From Deltaproteobacteria bacterium (GTDB lineage Bacteria; Desulfobacterota; Desulfomonilia; UBA1062): 41,602 nucleotides of DNA. Location of the stretch: assembly GCA_029547045.1 (NCBI GenBank), contig JAKPQL010000096.1, positions 1-41,602 on the forward strand, read 5' to 3'. The number at the start of each line of letters is the position of its first letter. Positions within the stretch are counted from its first letter, which is position 1. Of this stretch, positions 24,545-32,023 are shown piece after piece. Position numbers and translations under genes: made by a program. The notes below the pieces were generated by a model, which was not told the origin of the DNA, did no database searches, and saw only the letters and a list, made by a program, of their open reading frames with translations.

Positions 24545-24619
24545 CAAGCCTTGGGACTACATTTCAAAGGGATGACATCCCATAGACCCTCGCTTGAAAT
24601 GTACCCGAGGCTTTTTTTC
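24545..24619 (+). ncRNA. Candidate small RNA of about 75 nt with built-in terminator
   Basis: The transcript would begin a few bases after the promoter and fold into an 18-bp stem: GCCTTGGG and TACATTTCAA (24548-24567, with two bases bulged) pair with TTGAAATGTA and CCCGAGGC (24594-24611). Seven T follow at 24612-24618. The 26-base loop holds a second hairpin, GGGAT-GAC-ATCCC (24569-24581). Promoter, hairpin and T-run are correctly spaced for a stand-alone non-coding RNA on the plus strand. The stem is imperfect in a way that keeps pairing through a G-U pair. I do not recognise the family. An open frame through the interval (24521-24724) has no ribosome site and no recognisable protein, so it is not called. 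Confidence 0.75.
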
Positions 24620-24737
24620 TATCCGGTTGATTTCCTTCTGATCTCAGAGCGATTTGCCCTTTTTCTCGTCGATTCTCCGGAACATCCGTGCACACGACGT
24701 CCACGACCAGTCCGATGGTCTTGAGGACGCCGGGAGT

Positions 24738-25055
24738 TCATCTCCCCCGCCGGTGCATGCGGCCCTTTCCGTAGAGCCCGTCGAGGACCCTCCTGACAGA
24801 GGAGTTCCTCTTCTTGAGAACCTTTGACCCCCGGGTGATCTTGCACAGGCTGATCCGATAGCGGGCAGCGATGTCCCTCTGGGTCTTGCCCTCATGGAGT
24901 TCCTTGAGGAGCTGCCACCGCAGGGCAAGGTCTCTGAGCTCCTTGGGGGTGAAGATCTCCTCGAAAAAGGTCTTCATCTCGTCGTAATCCGTGATCCCGG
25001 CAAAGACCTTCTCCAGCTCAATGGCGGACTCATCGGGGGATCGAGGGATTTTCAT
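24738..25055 (-). CDS. TrpR-like (YerC/TrpR fold) transcriptional regulator
   Basis: A 105-residue all-helical DNA-binding protein related to Trp repressor. The core IFTPKELRDLALRWQLLKEL, then EGKTQRDIAARYRISLCKITRGSKVL, matches the TrpR helix-turn-helix with its ITRGS recognition segment. No tryptophan genes are adjacent, so the effector is unknown; family members lacking the tryptophan pocket are common. The gene is divergent from exonuclease III and its ribosome site is weak. The 118 bases between this gene and the small RNA terminator contain no further feature. Confidence 0.85.
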   Translation of the reverse strand: MKIPRSPDESAIELEKVFAGITDYDEMKTFFEEIFTPKELRDLALRWQLLKELHEGKTQRDIAARYRISLCKITRGSKVLKKRNSSVRRVLDGLYGKGRMHRRGR

Positions 25056-25144
25056 GGGAAAAACCTAGCCGAAAGGCCGCTCGCCTGTCAAAGTCTTTTT
25101 CCTCCCTTGAGCCCATTGTGCGCACAGGTCTCTGCAGGTACTGT

Positions 25145-25173
25145 TTGACACCACCGTGATCATCCCGTACATC
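25145..25173 (+). promoter_or_regulatory. Possible promoter of exonuclease III gene
   Basis: A perfect -35 box TTGACA (25145-25150) is followed after 17 bases by TACATC (25168-25173), a weak -10 box. It lies about 35 bases upstream of the start. Confidence 0.45.
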
Positions 25174-25208
25174 ATGTCCGTTGACCATTCCTCCAAGGAG
25201 ACATGGGC

Positions 25209-25964
25209 ATGAGACTGGTTTCGTGGAACGTGAACGGCCTGCGGGCAGCCATCAAGAACGGGTTTCTGGACAGCGTCGCCTCCATGAACCCGGATATCCT
25301 GTGCCTCCAGGAAACGCGTGTCTCCCCCCACGAGATCAACGTCGAACTCCCGGGCTTCCACCCGTTCTGGAACACGGCACAAAAGCGCGGGTATTCAGGG
25401 ACGGCCATATTCAGCAGGACCGAGCCCCTGGGCGTCTCGTACGGTCTCGGCATGGCAGAGCACGATGCCGAGGGCCGCGTCATCACCCTGGAGTTCGAGC
25501 GGTTCCACCTGGTGAACGTCTACACCCCCAATGCCCAGCACGAGCTGACGCGCCTCGATTACCGGCAGCAATGGGACGCGGACTTCCTGTCTCACCTCGT
25601 TATGCTGGAGCGGACCAGGCCCGTGATCTTCTGCGGCGACCTGAACGTGGCCCACAGGGAGATCGACCTGAAAAACCCCAAGGCGAACGAGCGCAACCCG
25701 GGCTTCACCATTGAAGAGAGGACCGGCTTCGACCGCTACATCTCCCACGGGTTCATCGACACCTTCCGGGAGTTCAACAAGGAACCGGGCAACTACACGT
25801 GGTGGTCCTACCGGTTCCGCGCGCGGGAAAAGAACATCGGGTGGCGCATCGACTACTTCTGCATCTCAAAGGCCCTCAGGCCGGCCCTGAAAGGCGCCTG
25901 CATCTACAAGGACATCTACGGCTCGGACCACTGCCCGGTGGGTATCGAGCTTGCCCTTCCCTAG
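25209..25964 (+). CDS. xthA: Exodeoxyribonuclease III / AP endonuclease
   Basis: A 251-residue DNA-repair nuclease of the exonuclease III family that cleaves at abasic sites. Catalytic motifs are SWNVNGLRA at the start, LCLQETR (metal-binding Glu), NVYTPNAQ, FCGDLNVAHREID (catalytic Asp and Asn), WRIDYF and GSDHCPVGIEL (catalytic Asp-His pair). ATG 25203 is also in frame, but AAGGAG ends eight bases before ATG 25209 and only two before 25203, so the second is preferred. It is monocistronic and converges on arsC. Confidence 0.95.
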   Translation: MRLVSWNVNGLRAAIKNGFLDSVASMNPDILCLQETRVSPHEINVELPGFHPFWNTAQKRGYSGTAIFSRTEPLGVSYGLGMAEHDAEGRVITLEFERFHLVNVYTPNAQHELTRLDYRQQWDADFLSHLVMLERTRPVIFCGDLNVAHREIDLKNPKANERNPGFTIEERTGFDRYISHGFIDTFREFNKEPGNYTWWSYRFRAREKNIGWRIDYFCISKALRPALKGACIYKDIYGSDHCPVGIELALP

Positions 25965-25984
25965 CCCCCTGCTCTCCGGACCCC

Positions 25985-26437
25985 TTACGCCTCAGCCCCG
26001 CCTCGCCGGATCTCCTCACACCAGGACACGATCCTGTCGCGGATGGCGTCCCGTATGGCGCGCACGCCCTCCATGACCTCCTCGCGGGTCCCGGTGAGTG
26101 CGGCAGGGTCGGGGAAGCTCCAGTGGATCTGCCGGACAAGGCCGAGGAACACGGGGCACTTCTCCGCAGCGGCCCGGTCGCATACGGTGATGATGTGGGA
26201 GTACACCTCGCCCGACTTGTACACGTCGTACACGCTCCGGGGACGGCTTGCCGATATGTCGATCCCCACCTCGCGCATGGCCTCTACGGCGAGCGGGTTC
26301 ACCGCATCCGAGGGGCAGATGCCCGCACTCTGCGCCTCGAACAGGGACGGGCACACATGGTTGAGCCAGGCCTGGGCCATCTGGCTCCGGGCGCTGTTGT
26401 GCCCGCATACGAACAGCACCTTGTACGAACCCGGCAT
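25985..26437 (-). CDS. arsC: Thioredoxin-linked arsenate reductase
   Basis: A 150-residue low-molecular-weight phosphatase-fold protein that reduces arsenate to arsenite. The catalytic loop is VCGHNSARSQMAQ (CX5R). A pair of redox cysteines is in VCDRAAAEKCPVF, and the general-acid aspartate is in HWSFPDPA. These mark the thioredoxin-coupled ArsC family rather than tyrosine phosphatases, which lack the extra cysteines. It follows an FNR-type oxidoreductase by 23 bases on the same strand. No arsenite pump or ArsR is adjacent, so full resistance would need genes elsewhere. Confidence 0.92.
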   Translation of the reverse strand: MPGSYKVLFVCGHNSARSQMAQAWLNHVCPSLFEAQSAGICPSDAVNPLAVEAMREVGIDISASRPRSVYDVYKSGEVYSHIITVCDRAAAEKCPVFLGLVRQIHWSFPDPAALTGTREEVMEGVRAIRDAIRDRIVSWCEEIRRGGAEA

Positions 26438-26460
26438 GGATGCCTCCCCCTCCCAGGATC

Positions 26461-27213
26461 CTACCAGCTGAACTTCTCCCGCGAGACTCCGGCCTCATCG
26501 ATGCCCAGGGAGGCGAGCACCTCCAGGGTGGAGTCCATCATGGGCGGCGGGCCGCAGAGGAAGAAGGCCGCGCCCGGTGCAACCCCGTATCGCTTGAAGA
26601 CCTCCGGGCCTACCCTGCCCGCCTCGAAGCGCACCCGAGGAAAGTCTTCCCGGAAATGCCTGTTCACGTCATCGTCCCGGCTCAGGTTGAAGATGACCTT
26701 CAGGTCCAGGGCCCTGGTCATGTCCCGGATCTCGTCCGCGCATAGGACATCGTCGATGCCCTTGTTGGACCAGAAGAGCCTGACCCGGTTAGTGGCCTTG
26801 ATGTTCCGGAAATGGCGCAGGACACTCAGGAAGGGGGTAATGCCAACGCCCCCCGCGATCATGACGATGTCCGGCTGCGCATCGATGTCCCTGCAGAAGA
26901 CGCCCAGCGGCCCCATGCACTTCACCGGAGCCCCGGGCGACAACCCGGGGATGGCCGAGGTGAACCTGCCGATCCTCTTTATGGTGAACCGCAGGAGCTC
27001 ATCCTCGGGCGCACACGAGATGGTGAAGGGATGGGGCTCGCTCCACCCGTCGGGCCGCATGATCCGCAGGGAGGCGAACTGTCCGGCCTTCCTCTGTCTG
27101 AACCTCTCGTCCGAACCTTCCAGGTACAGCGAGTTGATGTCATGGTTCTCGGGCACCACCCGCACCACCTTCCACAGGTTTGTCCGATCCTGGTTGGCTT
27201 CCGGCGTGGTCAT
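26461..27213 (-). CDS. FNR-type FAD/NAD(P)H oxidoreductase without iron-sulphur domain
   Basis: A 250-residue flavoprotein of the ferredoxin-NADP reductase superfamily. The FAD-binding barrel lies near residues 10-105, with HPFTISCAPED as the flavin motif (in place of the usual RxYS). The NAD(P)-binding domain has AGGVGITPFLSVLRHF and the terminal LCGPPPMMDSTLEVL. No 2Fe-2S ferredoxin domain follows and no membrane segment is present, so it needs a partner. AAGGAGGAG precedes the ATG; upstream codons of the open frame are not coding. It is probably co-transcribed with arsC. The electron acceptor is unknown; the pairing with arsC is suggestive but could be chance. Confidence 0.87.
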   Translation of the reverse strand: MTTPEANQDRTNLWKVVRVVPENHDINSLYLEGSDERFRQRKAGQFASLRIMRPDGWSEPHPFTISCAPEDELLRFTIKRIGRFTSAIPGLSPGAPVKCMGPLGVFCRDIDAQPDIVMIAGGVGITPFLSVLRHFRNIKATNRVRLFWSNKGIDDVLCADEIRDMTRALDLKVIFNLSRDDDVNRHFREDFPRVRFEAGRVGPEVFKRYGVAPGAAFFLCGPPPMMDSTLEVLASLGIDEAGVSREKFSW

Positions 27214-27453
27214 TGTATCTCCTCCTTTGTGAGAGTACCGCCGCGTATCAGCCCGGCACACGGACAGCCACACGGTGGCGCATATATGTCTGTATAACCT
27301 CAATGGGGTTGTACGCGCAATGCCCCCAAAGGGCAAAAAAGGCACTGCAGGAGATATTCTGGGGGAAAGGTGTCATGCGGGGCAGGCACCAATACCTGTC
27401 CCGAATCCGGAACACTGTCTTGGAAGCGCGCTATTCAGTGGATGAGGCCAGCC

Positions 27454-27978
27454 TCACCCGCCGTCCAGCCCGTGGTGCTCGCGCTCCCTGAACCACCCGT
27501 GCGGGTTCTTGAGGTACTCCTCGATGTTCTTGAGGTGGATGAAGTTCTCGCGTTCGGAGAGCTCTATGGCCTTGAGCACCTCCCGGTGAGCCGGGTCCTT
27601 GACCATTTCAGAGGACATGGACAGGAACCGTGTGGTCTTTCTGACGAACCGGGCCGCGATGTCCATGGCCGTGATGTCGTCGAAATCGGCCAGGGCCTTG
27701 TTCATGGAGCTGGAGAGCTTTTCCTCGTAGTCGTCGAAGTCGGCCAGGGCGATGCTCACCGGTTCGCTTTGTCCCGAGGAGCCGTCCGGTGACGCGATCC
27801 TGGCGCGCAGGTCATGGAGACTCTTGCAGTGTTCCGTGCCCTTTTCGGCATAATCCCTGAACACTGCCTTCCCCAGCGGGCTCTTGATCCGATCGGCCAG
27901 ACGACGGAAGAATGCCACCTCCCGCCGCTCGCTCTCAAGCACCTCTTCGATGATGTTGATGGTGTCTGCGTTGTACAT
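27454..27978 (-). CDS. Ferritin-like / rubrerythrin-type protein
   Basis: A 174-residue four-helix protein resembling the diiron domain of rubrerythrins. The first helix has ESERREVAFFRRLADRIKSP and the second has YAEKGTEHCKSLHDL with an E-x-x-H-like arrangement. The third and fourth helices include ARFVRKTTRFLSMSSEM and AIELSERENFIHLKNIEEYL. No rubredoxin domain is present. The expected metal ligands are only partly obvious, so peroxide reductase activity is not certain. AAGGAAGG lies upstream of the ATG. The 240-base gap to the FNR gene downstream contains nothing I recognise. Confidence 0.72.
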   Translation of the reverse strand: MYNADTINIIEEVLESERREVAFFRRLADRIKSPLGKAVFRDYAEKGTEHCKSLHDLRARIASPDGSSGQSEPVSIALADFDDYEEKLSSSMNKALADFDDITAMDIAARFVRKTTRFLSMSSEMVKDPAHREVLKAIELSERENFIHLKNIEEYLKNPHGWFREREHHGLDGG

Positions 27979-28151
27979 GGAAACCTTCCTTTCACTCAGG
28001 AACAGTCATTTCATACCAGGAGTCACCATAGCAAAATCATGGATGGAAATAAAGAGTTTTTTCACAATCCACCCTCATGGTGTCGATGGGTGTGTTTGGA
28101 CGGGCAAGATACGGCAAAACATATCGATCATTTCCCCTTGGACAGGGTGCA

Positions 28152-28598
28152 TCACCGGTATCTCGGAAGGTCCCTCGTCTCCTGGAAGTATGCCTCCACA
28201 CCGATCTCCCCCATGCGCGAGTTCATTTCCTCCCACCTGTGCCTGAGGTCCGGATCGAAGGTGACCCTGTCGCAGGGAAATTCACTGCACTGAAAGCAGA
28301 AATCCACTTCCTTGTCCCTGGTGCATGCGGGCACGATGCACCCCGGGTACCGGCATGCGCCGCCACGGCACCCGGGGCAGTCGGCGCCTGCCAGGTGGGA
28401 GAGGAGGTCCCTGAACTGCGGATACCCCCTGAAGACTGGCTGGAACGCGGAGAACCGCTCGGCGTACCGGTCAAAGGAGCCCAGGAGTTCCCTGATCCGC
28501 ACGCTCAGCTCCCGGATCTCCCCGCTGCTGCTGGCGAGACACTTCCTGCAGTCCAGGCCGCAGGGAGCCAGGTGTTCAAGGATCTCTTCGTAACCCAT
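28152..28598 (-). CDS. DUF3795 cysteine-rich protein
   Basis: A 148-residue protein of the DUF3795 family, probably metal-binding. The cysteine pattern is visible: CGLDCRKCLA near the N-terminus, then ADCPGCRGGACRYPGC, IVPACTRDKEVDFCFQCSEF and a final PC. The function of the family is unknown. It starts 18 bases after the alcohol dehydrogenase stop with a strong ribosome site (GAGGAGGGGG), so the two are probably co-transcribed. Confidence 0.88.
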   Translation of the reverse strand: MGYEEILEHLAPCGLDCRKCLASSSGEIRELSVRIRELLGSFDRYAERFSAFQPVFRGYPQFRDLLSHLAGADCPGCRGGACRYPGCIVPACTRDKEVDFCFQCSEFPCDRVTFDPDLRHRWEEMNSRMGEIGVEAYFQETRDLPRYR

Positions 28599-28616
28599 GT
28601 ACGTACCCCCTCCTCT

Positions 28617-29645
28617 TCAATCGATTCTGAGCACCTTGGCGCCCCGGATGGTTCGTCGCTTGAGCTCCATGAGGGCCGTGTTCGCCTCGTCGAGCCGGTA
28701 TTCCTGGACCTCGGGCAGGATGGGGATCTCGGATGCCAGCTGCAGGAATTCGGCGATGTCGGCCCGGGTGACGTTGGCCACGCTCTTGATCTCCTTTTCC
28801 ATCCAGAGGTGTCCCGGGTAGTCGAGCCCCAGCAGCGCTTCCTTGTCGGCCTCTTCCTTCCGGATGGCATTGATCACGAGCCTGCCGCCAGGCTCGAGAC
28901 TGGCCAGGGCCTCCACGACGGGCCTCCACGCAGGCGTCGTGTCGATGATGGAGTGGAGTCGCTCGGGCGCCGTATCCATGGTGTCCCCGGCCCACGAGGC
29001 ACCCAGGGACAGGGCGAACTCACGCTCCCCGGGACTCCGGGCAAAGACGTGCACCCGGGAGCCGGGGAATCGGCGGCGGACCATCATGAGCACCAGGTGG
29101 GCGGAGGCGCCGAACCCCGTGAGACCCAGGGGCTGACCGTTCTCCAGCCCCGCAAGCCGCAGGGAGCGGTACCCGATGGCCCCGGCGCAGAGCAGGGGCG
29201 CTGCCTGGGCATCGGTGAAGATGTCCGGTACGGGATGGGCGAAGCCCTCGGGCACGCACATGTACTCGGCGTACCCTCCATGCGCGTCGCGCCCCGTTGC
29301 CCTGAACCCGGGGCAGAGGTTCTCGTGCCCGGCGAGGCAGGAGGGGCATTCCCCGCAGGCACTGAAGATCCACCCCACCCCTACCCGGTCATTGATGCGG
29401 AAACGCCTTGCATCCCGGCCCATGCCAGCCACCACGCCCACCACCTGGTGGCCCGGGATTACCGGGAAGACGGGTGGCGGGGTGCGGCCCTCGATCTCGT
29501 CCAGCTCGGTGTGGCACACCCCGCACGCGCGGACGCGGATGAGGATCTCGCGGTCGCCCGGCTCGGGCATGGGCATGTCCATGCGTTCCAGGGGGGTGTC
29601 GGTCTTGGTCAGATCACAGGTCCTGTTCAGGACAAAGGCCTTCAT
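28617..29645 (-). CDS. Zinc-dependent alcohol dehydrogenase
   Basis: A 342-residue medium-chain dehydrogenase/reductase. The catalytic zinc ligands are Cys in CGVCHTELD, His in PGHQVVGVV and Cys in LLCAGAIGY. The structural zinc site is CGECPSCLAGHENLC. The nucleotide-binding domain begins at LTGFGASAHLVL, which departs from the classical GxGxxG. It fits the AdhA/YahK-like group acting on primary alcohols or aldehydes. The ATG at 29645 has GGGAGGAGG ahead; upstream codons of the open frame are not coding. It precedes the DUF3795 gene. Confidence 0.93.
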   Translation of the reverse strand: MKAFVLNRTCDLTKTDTPLERMDMPMPEPGDREILIRVRACGVCHTELDEIEGRTPPPVFPVIPGHQVVGVVAGMGRDARRFRINDRVGVGWIFSACGECPSCLAGHENLCPGFRATGRDAHGGYAEYMCVPEGFAHPVPDIFTDAQAAPLLCAGAIGYRSLRLAGLENGQPLGLTGFGASAHLVLMMVRRRFPGSRVHVFARSPGEREFALSLGASWAGDTMDTAPERLHSIIDTTPAWRPVVEALASLEPGGRLVINAIRKEEADKEALLGLDYPGHLWMEKEIKSVANVTRADIAEFLQLASEIPILPEVQEYRLDEANTALMELKRRTIRGAKVLRID

Positions 29646-29676
29646 GCCTCCTCCCTGCGCTTTCGATTTCATGATA

Positions 29677-29705
29677 ATTATAATGGAGGAGAGCGGCCAA
29701 GTCAC
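29677..29705 (-). promoter_or_regulatory. Promoter of the alcohol dehydrogenase operon
   Basis: On the minus strand, a perfect -10 box TATAAT (29677-29682) lies 17 bases from GTGACT (29700-29705) as -35. The transcript would begin about 25 bases upstream of the start codon. Confidence 0.65.
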
Positions 29706-29732
29706 CAGATCCCTTGGCCGGGGCCCCTTTCG

Positions 29733-29761
29733 TTGACATCGGGCATGCTTGCCGGTAAGAT
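29733..29761 (+). promoter_or_regulatory. Promoter of the lipoprotein gene
   Basis: A perfect -35 box TTGACA (29733-29738), a 17-base spacer and -10 box TAAGAT (29756-29761) lie about 75 bases upstream of the lipoprotein start. Confidence 0.65.
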
Positions 29762-29836
29762 GCGAACAGATATCAATGCAATCTGTTGGAATGGCACGTC
29801 ACCATACACGGTTCCACCATAGACAAGGAGGAGCGA

Positions 29837-30898
29837 ATGAGCGTTCTTTCAAGGAGCTTTTCCACAGCCCGCACGTGCACTGTCCTGTTCCTGTTCTCCA
29901 TCCTGGCTTCCTGCGGAGGGGGTGGTGGCGGGGGAGGAGGAGGCGACGGCGGCGAGACGGTGGTCTTCCCGGACGTGTACAACTACAGCCTCGGTGTCGA
30001 TGCTCTGGACCCCTTCACCATCAGCAGCTACAACGTCCAGGACACGGGGATAACCCTGGGAACCCTCGGTCCGCTCACCGGCACCTATGCCATGGAGAGC
30101 GGCGAATGGTCAATGGATGCAGGTTCCCTCGTCAATGTGAGGAATGTCCAGTGGCATGCCCCGGACGATACCTTCACCATCACGGTCACGGATGAACTCG
30201 TCGGAACCATCGGCGATAAGCCCGATACCGGCTCGTTCCAGGTGAGCGGGGGCTCGACCCCCATCATCGTGGCCATCACGGCCCAGGGTGTCACCCTCAA
30301 CGGGGCCGCCTACACCTGGGATGCATACCTCTCACTGTATGCGGACTCCGGGGAGGACCTCTGGAAACGCGAGGGAGCGCTGGCCGGGCTCATCATAACC
30401 CTCATCCAGGAGGAGGTAGCATTCTCCGCCGACACGCTGCGCCTGATCGAAACCAGCAAGGCCACCCTGGAAATCCCCCAGGACCTCGTCAACGACGGAT
30501 CCACCTTCCCGGGCACGCCGCCGGCCAGCCTCCCGGCCACGGGGAAACGCACACTTTCCTGGAACCATGCCGGCGGAGACACGGCCGTGGGGCCCGGCGA
30601 CAACTTCTCCTGGTCATTTGACTGGTTCTGGTCCGACGACCCCGCGAACGACATTGACTATCTAAACAACGGCGAGATCTCCCTGCTGGGCCTCCTCGAG
30701 TACAAGGACGAGGGCGCGTCCGAGGTGCTCATCACGGACATGGGCTTCCTCCCTGACGGGGCCAGTGCAGGCGGTGTCTTCTACGACGGGTTCATGGTCA
30801 TGGTCACCGAGGAGGTCTCACCCGGTGTGATAATCATCAACAGCGACGACTCCCTCGTCTATGACGGGGGGTACTCCATCGTGTTCTCCGAGGACTGA
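29837..30898 (+). CDS. Secreted lipoprotein with poly-glycine linker, function unknown
   Basis: A 353-residue predicted lipoprotein. The signal peptide ends in the lipobox SILASC; the lipidated cysteine is followed directly by ten glycines and then DGGE, a flexible tether seen in surface lipoproteins. The mature part is acidic, rich in Asp, Gly, Thr and Ser, with beta-type segments (DTFTITVTDELVGT, GSFQVSGGSTPIIVAITAQG). No enzyme motif is visible. AAGGAGGAG precedes the ATG at 29837; the upstream part of the open frame is not coding. The ten glycines use mixed codons, so the run is not a simple slippage tract. It has its own promoter and a long hairpin after it. Confidence 0.8.
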   Translation: MSVLSRSFSTARTCTVLFLFSILASCGGGGGGGGGGDGGETVVFPDVYNYSLGVDALDPFTISSYNVQDTGITLGTLGPLTGTYAMESGEWSMDAGSLVNVRNVQWHAPDDTFTITVTDELVGTIGDKPDTGSFQVSGGSTPIIVAITAQGVTLNGAAYTWDAYLSLYADSGEDLWKREGALAGLIITLIQEEVAFSADTLRLIETSKATLEIPQDLVNDGSTFPGTPPASLPATGKRTLSWNHAGGDTAVGPGDNFSWSFDWFWSDDPANDIDYLNNGEISLLGLLEYKDEGASEVLITDMGFLPDGASAGGVFYDGFMVMVTEEVSPGVIIINSDDSLVYDGGYSIVFSED

Positions 30899-30906
30899 CC
30901 CATGCC

Positions 30907-30958
30907 GCCATGCTGCGGACCGTGGGCGTCAGGAACCGCCTGGCGTCCGCAGCATGGC
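30907..30958 (+). terminator. Long two-tier hairpin after the lipoprotein gene
   Basis: A perfect 14-bp stem, GCCATGCTGCGGAC (30907-30920) with GTCCGCAGCATGGC (30945-30958), encloses a second 6-bp stem, GTCAGG/CCTGGC, with loop AACCG. No T-run follows, so it may be a Rho-type end, an mRNA 3' stabiliser or a protein-binding element rather than a classical terminator. Confidence 0.6.
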
Positions 30959-30987
30959 CGTCTCTCTCCGGCAACGGCACTGGAGTA

Positions 30988-31015
30988 TTGACAAAGCGCG
31001 CGAAATCAATGTTAT
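30988..31015 (+). promoter_or_regulatory. Candidate promoter of the Gld-like ABC operon
   Basis: A perfect -35 box TTGACA (30988-30993) is followed after 16 bases by TGTTAT (31010-31015), matching four of six -10 positions. It lies about 70 bases upstream of the ATPase gene. Confidence 0.5.
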
Positions 31016-31083
31016 GTCTTCACCAGTGCCTCCAAGGCACACCGTGAATTACCCGTGATCCACGGAAACAAAGGGGATATGAA

Positions 31084-32022
31084 ATGATCCATGTGGAAAA
31101 ACTCACCAAGTACTACGGCGACTTCTGCGCCGTAAACGGCATCGACCTGGACGTGCGCACGGGTGAGATCACCGGCCTGTTGGGGCCCAACGGTGCCGGG
31201 AAGACCACCACCCTTCGCATGCTCACCGGCTACCTGGAGCCCACCTCGGGCACCATCCGGGTCGACCGGCACGACACATCCACGGACATGCTGTCAATCA
31301 AGCGCCTCATGGGCTACCTCCCCGAGTCCGCGCCGCTCTACCACAACATGCTGGTCTACGACTACCTGGACTATGTGGCGCGCATCAGGGGGCTTGCGGA
31401 CGGGAAGAAGGACGAACGGATACGCGCCATGGCCGACCTGTGCGGCCTGCGCGGCATCATGCACAAGCCCGTGGGCGAGCTTTCCAAGGGCCTGAAGCAG
31501 CGGGTCGGGCTGGCCCATGCCATGATCGACGACCCGCAGGTTCTGGTCCTGGACGAGCCCACCTCCGGGCTGGACCCGAACCAGATCGTGGAAATCCGCG
31601 ACATCATCCGCACCATCGGCAGGGACAAGACCATCATCCTGTCCACCCACATCCTGAGCGAGGCCGAGGCCACCTGCGACCGCATCGTCATCATTGACCG
31701 CGGCAGGATCGTGGCTGACGGAAGCACCGAGATGCTCAAGCAGGGAGCGGGCCATGACAGGACCATCTCTCTGACGCTCGCCGGGGTCGACGCCGCACAG
31801 GCAAAGGCGATGCTCTCGGACCTGCCGGGCATCACCGGCATCGACGAGGAGCCTTCCGGTGCGCCGGGCGAGCTGCGGCTCACCCTTGCCGCCACCGGGA
31901 CGGACGACCTGCGCGCCGCAGTCTACCGCGCCGTGCGCGCCACAGACTGGACCCTGCTGGAGCTCCGCCAGGAAGGCAAGTCCCTGGAGAAGGTCTTCAG
32001 GGAGCTAACCCAGGAGGCATGA
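31084..32022 (+). CDS. ABC transporter ATP-binding protein, GldA/NatA-like
   Basis: A 312-residue ATPase. Walker A is GPNGAGKTTTLRML near residue 38, the signature is ELSKGLKQRVGLAHA, Walker B is VLVLDEPTSGLDPNQ and the switch histidine is in STHILSEAEATCD. The C-terminal 80 residues form the alpha/beta extension typical of DrrA/GldA/NatA-type export ATPases. The permease follows by one base. With the next three genes it forms an exporter or membrane-remodelling complex resembling the gliding-motility GldAFG set, though in non-gliding bacteria its role is unknown. Confidence 0.93.
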   Translation: MIHVEKLTKYYGDFCAVNGIDLDVRTGEITGLLGPNGAGKTTTLRMLTGYLEPTSGTIRVDRHDTSTDMLSIKRLMGYLPESAPLYHNMLVYDYLDYVARIRGLADGKKDERIRAMADLCGLRGIMHKPVGELSKGLKQRVGLAHAMIDDPQVLVLDEPTSGLDPNQIVEIRDIIRTIGRDKTIILSTHILSEAEATCDRIVIIDRGRIVADGSTEMLKQGAGHDRTISLTLAGVDAAQAKAMLSDLPGITGIDEEPSGAPGELRLTLAATGTDDLRAAVYRAVRATDWTLLELRQEGKSLEKVFRELTQEA

Positions 32023-32023
32023 C

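Noticed and set aside
24521-24724. 67-codon open frame over the small RNA
   Set aside because: Starts within the promoter, has no ribosome site, and crosses a strong hairpin-T-run terminator.
28077-29822. 581-codon plus-strand open frame opposite DUF3795 and the alcohol dehydrogenase
   Set aside because: Antisense shadow without family motifs; both minus-strand genes have strong ribosome sites and conserved metal-binding residues.
29837-29990. Phase-variable slippage tract in the lipoprotein gene
   Set aside because: The glycine run is encoded by mixed GGN codons, with no homopolymer long enough to suggest slippage.
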